Source of the DNA: Leadbetterella sp964563435
GTDB lineage: Bacteria; Bacteroidota; Bacteroidia; Cytophagales; Spirosomataceae
DNA: 64,000 bases
Assembly: GCA_964563435.1 (NCBI GenBank)
Contig: CAZLXI010000014.1
Location: 35,263 to 99,262, forward strand
Direction: 5' to 3'
Part shown: positions 42,272-50,300 of the stretch, piece after piece
How positions within the stretch are numbered: position 1 is the stretch's first letter
Layout of the letters: the number at the start of each line of letters is the position of its first letter
Notes under the pieces: generated by a model
Told to the model about the DNA's origin: nothing
The model's input: the letters and a program-made list of their open reading frames with translations, nothing else
Database searches by the model: none
Position numbers and translations under genes: made by a program

Positions 42272-42908
42272 TAGCCTTTCGGAAACTGCGGTGACCATCA
42301 CTCTCGGTGAGGTGATTTCCCCGGAAATGCACCGTGAAGTCATGCGTCTTTGTTCTTTTCTTCGTGAATCAGCTCTGGAAGAGATGGCGGAGATCGTGCC
42401 GGGTTATTCATCGGTGACAGTGTTTGTCGGTGTTGACTTTTACCGTCGGCACCGGTCGCTGAAGGAATATTTTTCCGGAATTTGTAAGCAATATGTACTG
42501 CAAGATAAAATAGATCTTCCGGTAAGTAGCAGGAAAGTAGAAATTCCGGTGGATTATAGCGGGGAGGATCTGGAGATAGTAGCCGGGTATTGTGGTTTAC
42601 CGGTGAAAGAAGTGGTGGACATTCATTCGGTAACGGAGTATGTGGTGGCCATGATCGGTTTCAGACCTGGTTTCCCGTATCTGCTGGGGCTAGATCCGCG
42701 ATTGACCGTGCCCCGGAGAAGCACCCCTCGACTAAGGGTACCCAAGGGGTCGGTAGCCATTGGCGGACAGCAAACGGGCATTTATCCCGGGGAAAGTCCG
42801 GGTGGCTGGCACATTATTGGTTATACTACGGCCGAGCTGTTTGATGTAAACCGCACCCCTCCTAACCTGTTTCAGGTCGGAGACACGGTAAAGTTCAGAC
42901 CCGCATAA
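42261..42908 (+). CDS. pxpB: 5-oxoprolinase subunit B / KipI family protein
   Basis: A 215-residue protein from the ATG at 42261, chosen because it gives the family N-terminus (MKINSLSETAVTITL) and overlaps the previous stop by only 11 nt. Landmarks are VEIPVDYSGEDLEIVAGYCG, MIGFRPGFPYLLGLDPRL, and the strongly conserved SVAIGGQQTGIYPGESPGGW. PxpB works with PxpA and PxpC to open 5-oxoproline with ATP; in Bacillus the KipI homologue also inhibits KinA. No pxpC or pxpA gene follows, only an intergenic repeat and osmC on the other strand. Confidence 0.9.
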   Translation: MKINSLSETAVTITLGEVISPEMHREVMRLCSFLRESALEEMAEIVPGYSSVTVFVGVDFYRRHRSLKEYFSGICKQYVLQDKIDLPVSSRKVEIPVDYSGEDLEIVAGYCGLPVKEVVDIHSVTEYVVAMIGFRPGFPYLLGLDPRLTVPRRSTPRLRVPKGSVAIGGQQTGIYPGESPGGWHIIGYTTAELFDVNRTPPNLFQVGDTVKFRPA

Positions 42909-42909
42909 A

Positions 42910-42948
42910 ATTTCGCTTATAAAACCACAGAAGGCAATAAAGCGAAAT
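42910..42948 (+). terminator. Hairpin just after pxpB, weak terminator candidate
   Basis: Arms ATTTCGCTT (42910-42918) and AAGCGAAAT (42940-42948) pair around a 21-nt loop, 2 nt after the pxpB stop. No strong T-run follows, so termination is uncertain. Confidence 0.4.
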
Positions 42949-42990
42949 ATTTATAAATTTATACAATCATCTATCTTTCTAATAATTATT

Positions 42991-43074
42991 AATGATAAAT
43001 GGTTAATGATGGTTTGCATATATCTCTTGAATAACCATGAATCATTAACAATTTATCATTAACCATTAACCATT
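42991..43074. repeat. Inverted heptamer-phased array, AATGGTT/AATGATA type
   Basis: The left arm from 42991 has AATGATA, AATGGTT and AATGATG units. The right arm at 43033-43074 has six units whose complement reads AATGGTT twice, AATGATA, AATTGTT, AATGATT and CATGGTT. All keep 7-nt register. Shifted by phase, the unit is GGTTAAT, so it shares the RGTT core of the other arrays. It lies in the 176-nt gap between pxpB and osmC, which converge. No ORF. Confidence 0.7.
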
Positions 43075-43084
43075 CTTTTCGTGG

Positions 43085-43504
43085 TTATAGTATTTCGTAA
43101 CTATGCGTAATTTCGGCAGAAGGTCGCAGCTGAGCGGTGGCCGAGCAGTATTTATCCATGGAAAGGGAAATGGCTTTTTCCACTTTGACCGGGTCGAGCT
43201 GGCCATACAGCTTATAATGGATATTGATCTTTTTGAAGGGCTTCATTTCCGTTCCTTCGATCTGTTCTCTCTCACCGGTAACTTCGATTTTAATATCATC
43301 CAGTGGTTGGCGCTGCTTATTCAGGATAAGGATCAGGTCAATGGAGGTACAACCGCCCAGGCCCATCAGCAGGAGCTCCATGGGGCGTGCACCTGCATTT
43401 TTTCCTCCGATGTCTACAGCCGCATCCAGGTTTACCACAACCGGCGACATTCCTTTGGCTTCCATGTGGAAGCCATCATCTACTCTTTCCAGTTCAATTT
43501 TCAT
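43085..43504 (-). CDS. OsmC family protein
   Basis: A 139-residue protein of the OsmC/Ohr fold. The two active cysteines are in LLMGLGGCTSIDLILIL and MDKYCSATAQLRPS, and the general residue pattern GARPMELLLMGLGG fits. Members are thiol-dependent peroxidases for organic hydroperoxides, though the YhfA-like subgroup (to which the 139-residue size and sequence are closer) has unproven activity. It lies downstream of the metal-related HMA gene but has its own TAACTTTG element and a striking 17-bp inverted repeat upstream. Confidence 0.9.
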   Translation of the reverse strand: MKIELERVDDGFHMEAKGMSPVVVNLDAAVDIGGKNAGARPMELLLMGLGGCTSIDLILILNKQRQPLDDIKIEVTGEREQIEGTEMKPFKKINIHYKLYGQLDPVKVEKAISLSMDKYCSATAQLRPSAEITHSYEIL

Positions 43505-43525
43505 ATTTTAGTGTTATTATTTGGT

Positions 43526-43569
43526 GTTTTCATTTCGATAGCTTGGCTATCGAAATGAAAACAAAGTTA
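43526..43569 (-). promoter_or_regulatory. osmC promoter element with a perfect 17-bp inverted repeat
   Basis: A perfect inverted repeat has arms GTTTTCATTTCGATAGC (43526-43542) and its complement (43546-43562) around a 3-nt loop. On the minus strand TAACTTTG (43562-43569) abuts it, so the palindrome covers the predicted start of transcription and leader of osmC. It can be an operator (TTTCGATAGC half-site) or a leader hairpin. No T-run follows on the minus strand, which argues against a terminator for the HMA gene. Confidence 0.65.
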
Positions 43570-43574
43570 CCAAA

Positions 43575-43925
43575 TTAATCTTTATGGGACTTCGCTGTTT
43601 TCTGGCAGCATCCCGGAAGGGCATCATGCGCTTTCTGGTCGGCTACCTTTTCGTCGGCATCATACCCGATCTTCGAGATTTTGTCTTTCAGCTCATCTTT
43701 ACTCACTTTTTTGGAGTTGTAGACTACATTGACCGTATGCTCCTTCAGGTCTACATTCACTGCCTGCACCCCTTTCTCTTTTCCCAGATTAGACTCAATC
43801 GTTTTTTTGCACATGCCGCATTTTACTGATGAAGCAAAACTTACTTCAGCGGTTTTTCCTTTTTGAGCGAATGTTCCGAAACTCAGGCCTAATACGAGGG
43901 TTAAAACTCCGATTACTCTTTTCAT
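43575..43925 (-). CDS. Periplasmic heavy-metal-associated (HMA) domain protein
   Basis: A 116-residue protein with a signal peptide (GVLTLVLGLSFGTFAQ) and one HMA fold. The metal loop is VKCGMCKKTIESNLG (CxxC, with methionine next to the second Cys), followed by KISKIGYDADEKVADQKA. A C-terminal CC pair (LPGCCQKTAKS) could also bind metal. Such carriers bind Cu(I) or similar soft metals. It follows the TonB receptor gene by 22 nt in the same operon, so it probably handles the metal moved by that receptor (inference). Confidence 0.88.
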   Translation of the reverse strand: MKRVIGVLTLVLGLSFGTFAQKGKTAEVSFASSVKCGMCKKTIESNLGKEKGVQAVNVDLKEHTVNVVYNSKKVSKDELKDKISKIGYDADEKVADQKAHDALPGCCQKTAKSHKD

Positions 43926-43947
43926 AATTATAATTGATTTAAGTTAT

Positions 43948-46149
43948 TTACTTGATTTTATACCGGAAACCGGTGTATACCGTGGCGCCGGTTATGGGCC
44001 CCCAGATTCGGCCGGCATCGAATTCCGGTCCGAAGGGCTGGGATGCGCTGATCACCGGATTTTTCATTTTAAAGCCGGTCAGGTTCTCTCCGCCCACGTA
44101 TACTTCCAGTTTGGGGTAATTTCGGGAGACCTGTCCGTTGACATTGATATAGGCGGGCGCGTATTGGGAGGTCATTTCGGCATAGCTCATGTCATCGCCA
44201 ATGGGGTGGCTCACCGGGATCCTTTGTCGTCCGTTCACATGAAGTGTACCGTCGAGCTTCCATTTTTCATAAGGAAAGCTATAGCCCACGTTCACCAGCA
44301 GGCGGTCCTGGGGTAAGAACATTTTGTCCATCAGCACTTTTTCGCCCATGGGCTTACCCACAGTTTGTTTGTTATTGACATAGCGGTAACCCACTTTAAA
44401 CTCCCAACGGTCAACAGGGCCGTAGTTCAGCTCTACGAGGGCGCTGTTGGTCCGGGACTTCCCGTCAAGGTTATAGAAATAAAGGTAGCCGTCATGTTCC
44501 ATATCCGTGATCATCTGATTTTCGAACCGGGAATGATAAAATTCCCCGGATAAGGAGAGATTAGGCAGGAAATCGATCACATAGCTGGCGCCGAAGGTCC
44601 AGGAAACTTCGGGCCGGAGGTCTTCCAGGATGCGTACCGAACGGTTGCTCACCAGCATTCCGTACCCCTCGGCAAACGGGTTGGGAACCCGGAATCCTTT
44701 CCCCGCGGAGAGCCTTAAAGTGTGCTTTTCGGCCAGCTTTTGCATGATATGCAGCCGGGGGCTGAAGAAGTTTCCGTACAGGTTATGAAAATCATTTCTC
44801 AAACCCAGGAGGATGCTGGTCTTATCGGTGCTTTTATAGTTATACTCAAAGAAAACTCCGGGAACCACCTCATTTCTATCCAGGAAGATGCTGCCGTATT
44901 GCTCATCAAATACATCATTGAGGAAGTTCAGCCCGGTTTTATACGTATGATTGGTGTTTCCGAAAATGTCCTGGTAGATCAGGTTTCCGTAGAGGGTGCT
45001 TTGCTTTCCGGAGTACGGCGTCTTGCCGAACCACGACTCCGAGTCATGGAGTGTTCCGTTCAGGATCAGACCCAGACCCCGGTAAGGTGCTTCGGGAAAC
45101 AGCAGGCCGGTTTTGGAAAAGACCTCATAACGGCGGGTATTGTTCGTAAAGCCGTAAAGGCCGGGTGTTGAGGTATTGCTTTTGAAGCCTGTCTGTCCCC
45201 CTGCCCGGTCTTCTGAAAGAAACCGGCCACCGAATTGTGCCATCAGGCGGTCACCATTATATTTCCACCGGTTTAAAAGGTTGATCTGCTGATATTTGGG
45301 CAGATCCCGGAAGCCGTCGTCATTATGGTCGATCTCTGATCTCAGGAGAGAGCCGTGGCTCAGGAGGGCATAAGACCACTTTTCATTTTTCAGCTTTTGG
45401 GCGATATTCAGGTTGGCCTCTGCCCTGCCGAAGTTATTGAAATACATGTTTACCAGCACTTTTTCGGGCAGGTCGGGCTTCTTAAGCTCTACATTGACCT
45501 GCCCTATCATGTTTTCGGCCCCCGTAATGACCGAGCCTACGCCTTTGCCGATATCAATAGACTGGATCCAGGTGCCGGGAATATAGTTCATACCAAAGGT
45601 CTGACCCAGTCCGCGGATGCCCGGGAGGTTCTCTATGGTCGTTTGCACATAAGAGCCGCTCATGCCCAGCAGCTGTATCTGTCGCGAGCCTGTCACCGCG
45701 TCGGTGTTGCCCACACTGATGGAGGCATTGGTTTCAAAACTTTCCGAGAGATTACAGCAGGCCGCCTTCAAAAGCTCTTTTGAACTGATGATTTGTGTAT
45801 GAATGGGCGACATTTTGTCAAGGGTGGTTCCGGCCGCTTTAACGACCACTTCGTCGAGATCCCGGGTGCTTTCTTTCAGGATCATCACATAGAACCGGGC
45901 TTCGATAACGTAAAGGGTATCCGGCTGAAAACCCATAAAACTGAAGGTCAGCCGGTCTTCAGAAGGGATCCTGGCGATGGAAAACATACCGTTTTCGTCG
46001 GTCATAACAGCCGTTTGGGGTTTTCCCACCCACGAAACGGTCACTCCTGCAATGGCGGAATTAAGATTATCGGCCACTTTGCCCCTCACTTCCTGTGAAA
46101 AGGCCGCAGCACTATGAAATAGGAATATTGCAATGATTAATCTGTTCAT
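43948..46149 (-). CDS. TonB-dependent receptor with carboxypeptidase-regulatory-like N-domain
   Basis: A 733-residue outer-membrane receptor. The signal peptide ends FSQ, followed by a CarboxypepD_reg-like domain (VRGKVADNLNSAIAGVTVSW). A plug domain follows (SFETNASISVGNTDAVTGSR, PGTWIQSIDIGKGVGSV) and then a 22-strand-type barrel ending VYTGFRYKIK. The gene sits between a HYC_CC_PP gene and an HMA gene, which suggests import or sensing of a metal, probably copper (inference from neighbours). Energy would come from a TonB system, one member of which lies at 11193. Confidence 0.93.
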   Translation of the reverse strand: MNRLIIAIFLFHSAAAFSQEVRGKVADNLNSAIAGVTVSWVGKPQTAVMTDENGMFSIARIPSEDRLTFSFMGFQPDTLYVIEARFYVMILKESTRDLDEVVVKAAGTTLDKMSPIHTQIISSKELLKAACCNLSESFETNASISVGNTDAVTGSRQIQLLGMSGSYVQTTIENLPGIRGLGQTFGMNYIPGTWIQSIDIGKGVGSVITGAENMIGQVNVELKKPDLPEKVLVNMYFNNFGRAEANLNIAQKLKNEKWSYALLSHGSLLRSEIDHNDDGFRDLPKYQQINLLNRWKYNGDRLMAQFGGRFLSEDRAGGQTGFKSNTSTPGLYGFTNNTRRYEVFSKTGLLFPEAPYRGLGLILNGTLHDSESWFGKTPYSGKQSTLYGNLIYQDIFGNTNHTYKTGLNFLNDVFDEQYGSIFLDRNEVVPGVFFEYNYKSTDKTSILLGLRNDFHNLYGNFFSPRLHIMQKLAEKHTLRLSAGKGFRVPNPFAEGYGMLVSNRSVRILEDLRPEVSWTFGASYVIDFLPNLSLSGEFYHSRFENQMITDMEHDGYLYFYNLDGKSRTNSALVELNYGPVDRWEFKVGYRYVNNKQTVGKPMGEKVLMDKMFLPQDRLLVNVGYSFPYEKWKLDGTLHVNGRQRIPVSHPIGDDMSYAEMTSQYAPAYINVNGQVSRNYPKLEVYVGGENLTGFKMKNPVISASQPFGPEFDAGRIWGPITGATVYTGFRYKIK

Positions 46150-46198
46150 AAATACATAAAATTACGGATAAAAAGAAAATAACCTTTTTACCGCAATC

Positions 46199-46615
46199 TC
46201 ATATAATGAACTGCTCATTCAGAAGGTATAGGGGTAATAATAGCGGAGGGGATGAATCGCCGTGATTGAGAACCGGTTTTTCAGAAAGAATCTGTACTTC
46301 CGGTTCGAACCGGTATACCGGGAAGAAGACCTCTTCAGCAACAAAAGGACTGAATGCCAGGTTAAAGGTGGGTTGTACGGCGTTGTCTGTCTTGTTCACC
46401 TTAAAAGTGATCTCACAGCAACTCCCCTTTTTCAGGCTGGTGGCATTCGAAGGAGTAGCCTCTACCAGGTCCCCTGCACAGGTCTCCAGGTGAAACGACA
46501 CCTTTTTAGTCTTTGTAAGGGTGCAAAGATGCTCAAACCAGGCAAAAGAATGCGAACTTACGAGAACCGTAAGGGCCATGCTGAGTGCCAGTATTTTTTT
46601 GAGCTTTTGCTTCAT
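46199..46615 (-). CDS. HYC_CC_PP family protein, exported
   Basis: A 138-residue protein. A signal peptide (MALTVLVSSHSFA) is followed by the family motifs in order: HLC (for HYC), then SCCEITF, then the HGDSSPPLLLPLY end (PP). It also has an extra Cys in HLETCAGDL. The family occurs in Bacteroidota next to TonB receptors and HMA proteins, as here, and is thought to be linked to metals; its role is not shown. It is first in the operon with the receptor (49-nt gap) and HMA genes. Confidence 0.85.
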   Translation of the reverse strand: MKQKLKKILALSMALTVLVSSHSFAWFEHLCTLTKTKKVSFHLETCAGDLVEATPSNATSLKKGSCCEITFKVNKTDNAVQPTFNLAFSPFVAEEVFFPVYRFEPEVQILSEKPVLNHGDSSPPLLLPLYLLNEQFII

Positions 46616-46677
46616 CCTGTTTTCGAAACGAAATCATCGGGCAAATAATTCATTATACACAAGTATTTTTTGAATAT

Positions 46678-47142
46678 TCACTCCGGTTCATACGCCGTTT
46701 CGCTTTTAATTTCCCCCATCACAAAAATAGACTGCGTGGAGCCGATATTCTCTAACCCGGCCAGCTTATTCATGATAAAGCTCTGGTATTCACGCATATC
46801 GCTGACCACTACCTTGATCAGGAAGTCGTAATCGCCGGAGATATTGAGGCATTCCACCACTTCGGGCATCGACACGACGGCCCGGACGAACTTTGCCCCC
46901 GCTTCCCGGGCATGTTCTTTCAAACGGATGTTGCAAAGCACCATCAGGTCTTTGCCGATCTTTTCCCGGTCTACCAGTGCTACGTATTTTTTGATCACCC
47001 CTTCGTTTTCCAGCCTGCGGATACGCTCATAAACCGGTGTGGCGGAGAGGTTGAGCCTTCCGGCCAGCTCTTTGGTGGTCAGCTTGGCATCCTGTTGGAG
47101 GTAGCGGATAATGTCGCGGTCGGTGTCGTCTAGTTTTATCAT
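46678..47142 (-). CDS. Lrp/AsnC family transcriptional regulator
   Basis: A 154-residue protein from the ATG at 47142 (MIKLDDTDRDIIRYLQQDAK). Upstream in-frame ATGs at 47154 and 47163 would add up to seven residues that fall inside a short repeat. The N-terminal HTH (TTKELAGRLNLSATPVYERIRRLENEGVI) is followed by the RAM ligand domain (VVECLNISGDYDFLIKVVVSDMREY). It is a feast/famine-type regulator that probably senses an amino acid. It is divergent from metH, and an Lrp-like palindrome lies between them, so methionine metabolism is a plausible target. Confidence 0.92.
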   Translation of the reverse strand: MIKLDDTDRDIIRYLQQDAKLTTKELAGRLNLSATPVYERIRRLENEGVIKKYVALVDREKIGKDLMVLCNIRLKEHAREAGAKFVRAVVSMPEVVECLNISGDYDFLIKVVVSDMREYQSFIMNKLAGLENIGSTQSIFVMGEIKSETAYEPE

Positions 47143-47151
47143 GTTATTTAC

Positions 47152-47178
47152 CATATAAGGCACATAAGGACATATAAG
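47152..47178. repeat. Three near-copies of CAYATAAGG at the Lrp gene 5' end
   Basis: CATATAAGG (47152-47160), CACATAAGG (47161-47169) and CATATAAG (47171-47178) are direct near-repeats with 9-10-nt spacing. They overlap the longest possible N-terminus of the Lrp-family gene, which is a reason to prefer the later ATG. They differ from the 7-nt arrays in period and lack a second arm. Confidence 0.5.
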
Positions 47179-47279
47179 TTTTAAATGGTAAGAACTTTAA
47201 GTTTAAAAAGGTGTTTTCAGCTCTGATCCATTATTTATAGTACAAAAATAGAAAATATATTAGATTTATGGTAAACTTT

Positions 47280-47294
47280 TAGATAAATTATCTA
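47280..47294. promoter_or_regulatory. Lrp-like palindrome between the Lrp-family gene and metH
   Basis: TAGATAA-A-TTATCTA is a perfect 15-nt palindrome (47280-47294). It matches 12 of 15 positions of the Lrp consensus YAGHAWATTWTDCTR. It lies 88 nt upstream of the metH ATG and about 140 nt upstream of the regulator's own start. Confidence 0.5.
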
Positions 47295-47333
47295 TATTTT
47301 ATCATTGTTACTTATGTTTTTTTCTTTTTGTAG

Positions 47334-47341
47334 TATATTTG
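47334..47341 (+). promoter_or_regulatory. Candidate -7 element of metH
   Basis: TATATTTG lies 26 nt before the ATG at 47368 and fits TAnnTTTG. A TTG at 47305-47307 is somewhat far (26 nt). The short leader leaves no room for a SAM or cobalamin riboswitch. Confidence 0.45.
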
Positions 47342-47367
47342 GAGTCAAAATTTACTTAGGGCAGCTT

Positions 47368-50300
47368 ATGTCGACTTTAAAAGGAGAGCTTAGGAAGCGT
47401 ATATTGATACTGGACGGGGCCATGGGTACCATGATTCAGCGTTATAAGCTTACGGATGCAGATTACAGGGGGGAGCGTTTTAAGGATTTTCCCCATGATA
47501 TAAAGGGAAATAACGATCTCCTTTCTCTGACCCGCCCGGATGTCATCCTCGCCATTCATAAGGAATACCTGGATGCCGGAAGTGATATTCTGGAAACCAA
47601 TACGTTCAGCGGTACATGGGTGGCCCAGGATGACTATCACATGGCCGATCTGGTATATGAGATCAATTATGAGGGTGCCAAGCTTGCCCGGCAGGCAGCG
47701 GATGAATACACTCAAAAGAACCCTGGAAAACCCCGGTTTGTGGCGGGTTCGATGGGGCCAACCACCAAAATGGCCTCCTTATCCCCCGACGTGAACAACC
47801 CCGGGTTCAGAGCCATAAATTTCGACCAACTGGTGGATGCGTTTACCACGCAGGTCAATGCCCTGATCGACGGTGGCGTGGACTGCCTGCTTATCGAGAC
47901 CGTAACCGATACCCTCAATTGTAAGGCAGCGCTCTTTGCGGCCAATACCGTTATTGAAGAAAGAAAAGCAGCCCATCATGATTTTGAAATGCCGGTGCTG
48001 GTATCGGGAACGATCACGGATCAGTCGGGCCGTACACTTACCGGCCAGACTTCAGAGGCCTTTTATAATTCGGTATCCCATGGCGGGCTGCTTTCCATAG
48101 GTCTGAACTGTGCTTTGGGTGCCCGGGCCATGAAGCCCTATCTGGCGGAGCTGAGCCGTGTGGCCGACTGTTTTGTAAGTGTTTACCCCAACGCCGGCCT
48201 TCCGAATGAGATGGGGCAATACGACGAGACTCCGGAGTTTATGGCGGAGCAGGTGAAGGAATTCCTGGAAGAAGGATATGTGAATATCCTGGGCGGATGC
48301 TGTGGTACCACACCTGACCATATCCGGGCTTTCGCGGAACTGGCCAAAGGCTATGCTCCCCGGAAGCGCCCGGAAATTAAGACTCTGTTACGTCTCAGCG
48401 GGCTGGAACCCATGACGCTGACCAAAGAGCTGGGTTTTGTAAATGTGGGAGAGCGTACCAATGTGACCGGTTCCAAGAAGTTTTTACGATTGATTAAAAA
48501 CAGGAAATTCGATGAGGCGCTCAGTGTGGCGCTGGATCAGGTGGAAGGCGGAGCTAATGTTATCGATGTTAATATGGACGAGGGGATGCTGGACGGCGTA
48601 GAGGCCATGACCACTTTCCTGAACCTGATGGCCTCAGAGCCGGAAATTTCCCGGATTCCAGTGATGGTCGATTCCTCAAAGTGGGAGATCATTGAAGCAG
48701 GGCTGAAGTGTGTTCAGGGAAAGGGAATTGTAAACTCTATATCCCTGAAAGAGGGCGAAGAGGCATTTATTGATCATTCAAAAACCATAAAAAAATACGG
48801 AGCCGCCGTCATCGTCATGGCTTTTGACGAAGACGGACAGGCGGATACCACCGAAAGACGGATAGAGATAGCGAAGCGTTCGTATGATATTCTGGTCAAT
48901 AAGGTACATTTCCCGCCCCAGGACATCATCTTTGACCTGAACATCTTCCCGGTAGCCACCGGTATCGAAGAGCACCGCATCAATGCCATTTCCTTCTTTG
49001 AAGCTACGAAATGGGTGCGGGAAAATCTTCCCCATGCCCATATCAGCGGTGGAGTAAGCAACGTGTCGTTCTCCTTCCGGGGCAACGACCGGGTGCGGGA
49101 AGCCATACACTCGGCATTTTTATACCACGGCCGGCAGGCCGGGATGGATATGGGGATCGTGAACCCCGCCATGCTGGAGGTATATGACGACATCCCCAAA
49201 GACCTGCTGAAAGCGGTAGAAGATGTGTTGCTGAACCGTACGGACGATGCCACCGAAGTACTCCTTGAGCTGGCGGAAGGTCTGAAAGGAGAAGGAAAAA
49301 CAGATGAAAAGGCGGTTCAGGAATGGCGGAGTTTCCCGGTGGCTAAACGCATAGAGCATGCGCTGGTCAAGGGCGTTGTGGAGTATATTGACGAAGATAT
49401 TGAGGAGATCCGGCATCATTTCCGCAGCCCTTTACAGGTCATTGAAGGGCCGCTGATGGACGGAATGAATGTGGTAGGCGACCTTTTCGGTTCGGGAAAA
49501 ATGTTTTTGCCTCAGGTGGTGAAATCGGCCCGTGTGATGAAGAAAGCCGTAGCCTACCTCCTGCCCTACCTGGAAGAAGAAAAGCTCAGATCGGGAAATA
49601 CCGCTCAAAATAACGGTAAAGTGCTGATGGCTACGGTGAAAGGCGATGTGCATGATATCGGTAAGAACATTGTAGGCGTGGTGCTGGCTTGCAACAATTA
49701 TGAGATCATCGACCTGGGGGTCATGGTTTCGGCGGAAAAGATCCTGGAAGAGGCCGAAAAGCACCAGGTAGATGCCATAGGGCTTAGCGGGCTCATCACG
49801 CCGTCGCTCGATGAGATGGTGTATGTGGCTAAGGAAATGCAGAAACGGGGAATGACAGACCGGCCCCTGCTGATCGGGGGAGCCACCACTTCCCGTGCGC
49901 ATACGGCTGTAAAGATCGATACCTGTTTTGACGGACCGGTCATTCATGTGCTGGATGCTTCCAAATCGGTACCGGTAGTGAGTAATCTTTTGAGCAAAGA
50001 GCAGCGCGACGGGTATATCCAGTCGGTAAAAGTAGATTATGCCCGGTTCCGGGAAGATTACCGGAGGCGCCAGGGCGTCAAGTCGTATATCAGCCTGAAA
50101 GAAGCCCGGCAAAACAAGCTGAAGGTGGACTGGTCTAGCTATGAAATTCCAGTGCCAAAATTTTTAGGAACAAAGGTTTATGAGAACTATAGTTTAAAAG
50201 AGATAGTACAATATTTCGACTGGACCCCCTTCTTCCAGGCATGGGATCTTCACGGGCATTACCCGAAAATTCTGAATGACGAAGTGGTGGGAAAAGAGGC

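Noticed and set aside
47164..47367. SAM or cobalamin riboswitch before metH
   Set aside because: The likely transcription start leaves a leader of only about 20 nt, and no riboswitch core was recognised.
49432..50112. Long antisense frame of 226 codons within metH
   Set aside because: It is a shadow of the metH reading frame, with no family signature and no start context.
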